Assembly: GCA_027257055.1 (NCBI GenBank)
Contig: JAPVLO010000182.1
Coordinates: forward strand, 1,984,001 to 2,048,000
Direction of reading: 5' to 3'
From: Cephalopachus bancanus
Lineage: Eukaryota > Chordata > Mammalia > Primates > Tarsiidae
DNA length: 64,000 nt
Shown here piece after piece: positions 59,526 to 64,000 of this stretch. The notes under the pieces were generated by a model, which made no database searches, had not been told where the DNA came from, and saw only the letters and a program-made list of their open reading frames with translations. Every line of letters begins with the position of its first letter. The stretch's first letter is position 1. The translations under genes and the position numbers were made by a program.

Positions 59526-59860
59526 GTAGTCTCTCCCGGCTGCTTCTTCACAGGGAATCTTTTGTCCGTTTTTTTTTTTAATGGTGCTCGGCTTCTGTGA
59601 CCTGGGAAGAGCCAGGGACCAAGCAGAGACGCTACAGCACCAGCTGTTGCACCAGGAGGGGCCTGGCCACTAGCTCTTGAGCCCCCATTTAGACAGTCTC
59701 TCCCAGCATGTTCTTCCCAGGAAGGGTTTTGTTGATTAAAAAGAAAAAAAGATGGTACTTGGCTTCTGTGTCGCGGAAATCGTTAGGGTCCAAGCCCAGC
59801 AGCTGTGGCACCAGCTGCTGCACCAGGAGAGCCCTGGCCGCTAGCTCCCTATCCCTCACT
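59526..59860 (-). repeat. Two tandem ~166-bp units in an L1 5'UTR
   Basis: Units 59526-59691 and 59692-59860 share, in order, CAGT-CTCTCCC, a T- or A-rich joint, ATGGT-CT-GGCTTCTGTG, CACCAGCTG-TGCACCAGGAG and CTGGCC-CTAGCTC. On the L1 strand they lie at the very 5' end, as monomers do in mouse L1s. Confidence 0.65.
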
Positions 59861-59957
59861 CACACGCCCACTCACTCACCAGCACGTGCACAAAATTTTC
59901 ATACACTCACTCACTCACACTGGAACTCGAGAGTCGACTGGCTGGGCCGTCTTCCCA

Positions 59958-61058
59958 TGATTTATTTCTACCTTAGAATTCTTCTAAAGGTTTGTACCAA
60001 CTTACACTCCCATCCATAGTGTATAAGAATATGAGTCACTTGTCAGTCTTTTCCAATTTCGTTTTTATTGTAATATTTTTCTTTACATCTCCTAAATTTG
60101 TTTTAGCTAATTCCTCAATCAATTTCTTATCTTCTCTCATGGCAAATTTAATTGTCATTCTGTGAATCTTTCCAGATGTTCAATCCTTTTTCATGTTTGT
60201 GCCTGAAACTGAACTCAACTTTCCAAGTATAAAGACATTGTGGTTTTTATAGGTGGGATAATGCTTTCTATTGAGTTTCCGGTTTTTTCCTAGATATGGT
60301 GAGCAGAAGTCTTTCAATGAAATGGCAACACACTGAGCTGATGGTTATGGGGAAACATCCCATGCAGGCTCATTTTTTACCCTTGATAATCAGTGAATAA
60401 GCTTGTAACTAGAATTTGGATTACGTTTTCCTCAGTGCATTTGCTTATCTTTCTCACACTGAATCTCATTTGACCTCCAATGAGCCTGCTCACCCACCTC
60501 AGAAGCTGTGTGAAATCTCCCCACAGTGCTTACCTGTTCCCTCAGCACCGTGTCATCATCACAACATCTGCTAACAACAGCCAGGCAGGGTGGTGGAGAC
60601 GAAACGCCCGTTGGACTGTGAGTCAGGACATGCCTTTGCTATCCACGTCACCTTGGTCAAGTCTCCATGTCACTGACTCTCTTTTCCATCTGCAAAACGA
60701 AAGAATTAGACAAAAATGGCAGCAAAAACCGTCTCCCAGCCCTGAACCTCGTAATTTTAGGTTTCTGTGCCATTCGTGTTCCTATCTTGTCTAAGAGCAA
60801 TTAAACAAGACCCATGGAAGGATGGTCCCCAAGGCTCCCCACTGCTAATATTTCTCTGCCCAGGGAAGGGCCCGTTTAACCTCCCCTTTGTCTTTAAGCC
60901 AGTTCTCTCGCAATGACAGAACATGCCCTATACTTCCGTGGTAACTCAGCATTTCGGGGACAGAAACGTGTGAAATGCTTTCCAAAGGTTTAAGGAAATT
61001 CCGTTTCCTGGATTTCCCGTCTGTCCTCACTCCACGTCATCATTATCCTTAGTGTTGT
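59958..61058. other. Intronic sequence with old L1 scrap and MIR
   Basis: AGGTTTGTACCAACTTACACTCCCATCCATAGTGTATAAG at about 59,988-60,030 is an old reverse L1 scrap. About 60,600-60,760 reads like a MIR (+), with TCACCTTGGTCAAGTC and TTTTCCATCTGCAAAACG. The remainder is unassigned; no SPAG17 exon 2 was found. Confidence 0.45.
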
Positions 61059-61074
61059 TCTTACTGGATTTTTT

Positions 61075-61357
61075 TTTTTTTTTGAGTTGGAGTCTCACTC
61101 TGTCGCCCAGACTGGAGTGCAGTGGCCGCTCCCGGCCACCGCAGCCTCGACCTGCTGGGCTCCGGCGATCCTTCTGCCTCGGCCTTCCGAGTAGCCGGAA
61201 TTACAGGCGTGCGCTACCACGCCCAGCTGATTTTTTTGATTTATTGTAGAGATGAGGTCTCGCTGCCCAGGCGGGTCTCGAACCCGCAGGCTCAGGCGAT
61301 CCACTCACCTCAGCCTCCCAAAGGCACAGGATGACAGGCTGAGCCACCGAGCCCGGC
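61075..61357 (-). mobile_element. Young lineage-specific Alu, near-consensus
   Basis: Full dimer in reverse with a perfect 16-bp target duplication TCTTACTGGATTTTTT (61059-61074 and 61358-61373). CpGs are nearly all intact. Confidence 0.96.
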
Positions 61358-61373
61358 TCTTACTGGATTTTTT

Positions 61374-62859
61374 GTTAAAAATGGGAGTAATGCGCAACCT
61401 TAGGTGGCACAGATAATATTGCAGTTTCTCGAGCAGCATATGTTGCATAGAAATGAAAAAGAAACCCTCCAAATTATGTAAACATCGGTAATCAATGGGC
61501 CACTTTGCCTATATTCATTATTTTAACCATAAAGGCAATAAATTTAAAATTGTTTAAATTGTTATGAATATCTCATCAATTTGGTACCAACCTACGAAAA
61601 TGTGGAAAGTGGCTTATTAAGTCATCTTTTCAATCTTTGCTATGGAAGTAACATGGATATATTATTATTTGTGATAAAGACAGTTTTTCTCAGAAGAGTA
61701 TATGCTTTAAATTATATTTAAAATAATGATGATCTGTTTTGATGAGAAAACTTTCTTGCTTAGTCTCTTTTATGTTCGATAATTAATTGCAGACATGTCT
61801 AGAGACCAAAGGTTGGGTCATGGGGAGCAGAATTTTTGGGACACGTGAAGTCCATATGGGACCTGAACCCCTGTTTGTATCCTCATTCACCCCCTCATAG
61901 GACAGTTGAGGAAATCCTCTCACCCTCTGAGGCACACACCACACAGCCATCTTCACCCATGCAGGTAGCTTCATGGAAAGCTTGCTTCTTGGCTTCTTTG
62001 ACAGCATCCTTTTCTTTGCTTTCCCTGTTTATCGGCGTCATCAACATCCCTAATTACTCTCATTTTGCAGAAGCCCAGGTTCCAGCAAAAACAAGGAAAA
62101 TATCCTCTCTTTTTTGAATTTTAGCTGCCAGAATGAGTCTTTAAAATCATCTAACCTAATGTGGCCAATGAAATTTTCAGTCAAATGAACAGCATCTAAA
62201 AACAGAGCAATTGTTTTTGATGTATGTTTTAAATTAGTCCAGCAGGAAAGATTCTTCACCTTGTCTTGAGCTGGGAAAAGTGGAAGTTTGACCATGGCCT
62301 CATCAAGGAGTTAAATTTCAAACATCGTTTCCTTCCAGGTTAAACTACTATCCTATGGACAACTTGGAGTATATAAAAAGGGAAGGAGTGGGTCGGTGAA
62401 AAATAAAAATAATGCAGCATTCCTGCCATCCAAGAATTTATAATCTGAGCAAACATCGGCACCAACAGTTCTAAAAGTGTCATCCCTGCTTGTGATGCAG
62501 CAGCATCCCTGGGGAACTTGTAAGAGACACAGATTCTCTGGTCTCACCCTAGACTCTTCTGAATTAGAAAGTCCTGGGAGAGCCCGAGTAGATTTGTGCT
62601 TTCACAAGTAGGGTACTGACGTACATCAAACTTTAAGACATACACTCGTATGCTTCTCACAATGCACATGTGAGAACTACATTATTGGTGTAGTGTGAGC
62701 AAGAGTTTTCATAGGCAGGCCGGAGACACCGCTGGGCTGAGACACTTAGGCGAAGCAGGAGTTTCGCCTGGAAGGAGGTGCTCTGAACAGAAGGACCAGG
62801 CTGAGCAAGGCAGAGCACGGAGAAAGCACACGTCATGTTCGCGACGCCGCAATTAACCT
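61374..62859. other. SPAG17 intron 1, single-copy part
   Basis: About 1.5 kb with few recognisable repeats. A run of CpGs (AGGCGAAGCAGGAGTTTCGCC and neighbours, about 62,700-62,870) stands out locally, but no exon is supported. Confidence 0.4.
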
Positions 62860-63010
62860 CGAACGAGGCCATTTATTAGGCGCTTTATGCACACTTCATG
62901 GTTAATTCTCACAACCACCTCAAAAGTAGTGTTCTTGTTCACATGAGGAGATAGAGGCTCAAAAATTCATGCAGAGTAATTTGCCTGAAGGCAAATGGAG
63001 GGTCTAGAAA
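62860..63010 (-). repeat. MIR-like SINE relic
   Basis: TTAATTCTCACAACCACC, ATGAGGAGATAGAGGCTC and TAATTTGCCTGAAGGC follow MIR order in reverse. Confidence 0.65.
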
Positions 63011-64000
63011 AGTAATAAAGATATGGTGTTAAAAATATGTTAGAACGTAAAGGTTTTTGAATTCATCTTTGGAGTTTGGGATCTAGTTGAAGGAAGACAT
63101 GGAATGATAAAACTGATGTCTCAGAAAAATTAATATTGGTGATTAGTAGATTGGGAGGCTTAAGTAGATCCTTTGAATTTTCAAGAGTACAGATTCCAGT
63201 TAGTTGTATGTTGAACTAGGAGAACAGTGATGAGAATAAAAAGGAAGAGACAGATTCGAAAAACTTGAGCAGCAAGCAACTGTGACTGTATTTCTAAAAT
63301 GAGAATGGGAGAGGGTTTGAAGTTAGGATTACTGGGACAAATGGAAAGCTTCAGATAGTGACAAATTTAGTAGCATGAACTTAGGTGGCTTTTATTGTTT
63401 GTGGTGAGAAGACTTCATATGTTTTGTTAGGATATGGGGAGAAACGAAGAACTCGGTTTTAGAAACGCTGAGTCCGAGAGGACGGTAGAATATCAAAGCA
63501 GAAATCTGCAGCAGAAAGTTGAAAATACAAACTATAGCTCAGAGTCCAAGGCTGGGGAAGAAGACTTGGGAATTGTCAGAGCAGACGTGGTTAGTGAACA
63601 TCATGGGAGCAGCCAGAATGTCCAGTAGGTAGGGTGGAGAACAGAATCCTATGGGATGCCTACAAGTCCTTGTTTACGGGGCAGAAGAAGAGAAAGAGCC
63701 TGATGGTCAGAGCAAGGAACAGCCAAAGGAGCAAAGACTGAACGAGGACAGGATGGTGTCGGGAAGAAGGACACAAAACGCCAAGGCAAATCTCCCACCG
63801 ACAGATTCCTAGGGAGAACGGGATGAGGGACCCATGCCTGGTGAAGGGGCCATCATCCGTGCCTGTCAAGATGGCACCTTCAGCCAGGCTGACGATGGTG
63901 GGAAAGGAGGTGGGAGCTAGGTGGCAAGGTCTACAGACATGGTGGCCTGTCAGGCTGCGAGCGTGGGTCACGTGTTGGGGAGCGTTTGACTGTGAGGAGG
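63011..64000 (+). repeat. Ancient mammalian repeat, family unassigned, to window edge
   Basis: GAACTCGGTTTTAGAAACGCTGAG, AGAATGTCCAGTAGG, ATCCTATGGGATGCC, GCCAAAGGAGCAAAGACTGA and GACAGGATGGTGTCGGGAAG reproduce the order of a long, common, old mammalian repeat that I cannot name. The open frame at 63434-63628 (+) reads through it and is not a gene. Confidence 0.45.

Larger units (their letters stand above)
54872..59957 (-). mobile_element. L1 with 5'UTR, ORF1 and half of ORF2, lacking its 3' third
   Basis: From right to left (L1 5' to 3'): a GC-rich 5'UTR with tandem units (about 58,740-59,957), a pyrimidine-rich second 5'UTR part on the L1 strand (about 57,890-58,740), ORF1 (57881-56867), and ORF2 endonuclease and first half of RT, ending at about 54,911 in the AFDKIQH-type motif. 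A short unmatched stretch and an 11-nt A-run (L1 strand) at 54872-54882 follow. No target duplication could be proven. Confidence 0.85.

Noticed and set aside
63434..63628. 64-codon + frame tested as a possible SPAG17 exon
   Set aside because: Its text follows an ancient mammalian repeat and does not resemble the SPAG17 N-terminal region after residue 29.

Overview
The window is nuclear DNA from a primate that is neither an anthropoid nor, by its repeats, a strepsirrhine; a tarsier fits best (inference, about 0.65). It is dominated by Alu and LINE-1 copies. The youngest Alus (crisp target-site duplications and A-tails) are dimeric, but carry diagnostic changes seen in neither human AluS/Y nor lemur/galago Alus: a left arm starting GCCGGGCTCGGTGGCTCAGC, a GCGCCTTTGGGAGG block, a tRNA-like GGTTCGAGACC B-box, an arm linker with AATAAATCAAAAAATC, and a CTCCAACTC end. 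Young L1s share a private 3' end close to TTGTACCCCACATCTTTAAA. Ancient mammalian repeats (MIR, L2, old L1, DNA-transposon relics) fill much of the rest.

Only one protein-coding gene segment is recognised: the first coding exon of SPAG17 on the + strand (32704-32790), in a CpG island at about 32.4-33.1 kb. The exon encodes 29 residues and ends exactly at a GTGAGT splice donor. Two near-palindromic RFX X-box motifs lie within 165 bp upstream of the start codon, which suits a gene of the motile-cilium central apparatus. Positions 1-32.4 kb are therefore upstream intergenic DNA. Positions 32.8-64 kb are the start of a very long first intron; no second exon is visible.

Layout: 0.4-1.4 kb L1 fragment with a nested Alu; 1.7-5.8 kb mostly single-copy with a diverged local duplication; 5.8-7.2 kb three young Alus; 7.4-13.4 kb old DNA-transposon and MIR relics with simple repeats; 13.4-17.6 kb one ancient + strand L1 split by two Alus and a CpG-rich solo LTR; 17.9-22.1 kb Alus, a 1.4-kb young L1 and a MIR; 23.6-25.4 kb old minus-strand L1; 25.9-31.3 kb Alus, DNA-transposon relics and an internally deleted L1; 32.4-33.1 kb SPAG17 promoter; 35.5-46.9 kb a nested minus-strand L1 complex holding Alus, young short L1s, a mariner relic and a 38-bp micro-L1; 47.8-54.7 kb Alus, MIR and L2; 54.9-60.0 kb a minus-strand L1 with tandem 5'UTR units and no 3' third; 61.1-64 kb one Alu and ancient repeats.

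No tRNA, rRNA, CRISPR, prokaryotic operon or complete intronless gene was found. Nearly all open frames in the window lie in Alu, L1 or LTR sequence or in simple repeats. Repeat boundaries come from reading flanking duplications by eye and are exact only where a duplication is stated.
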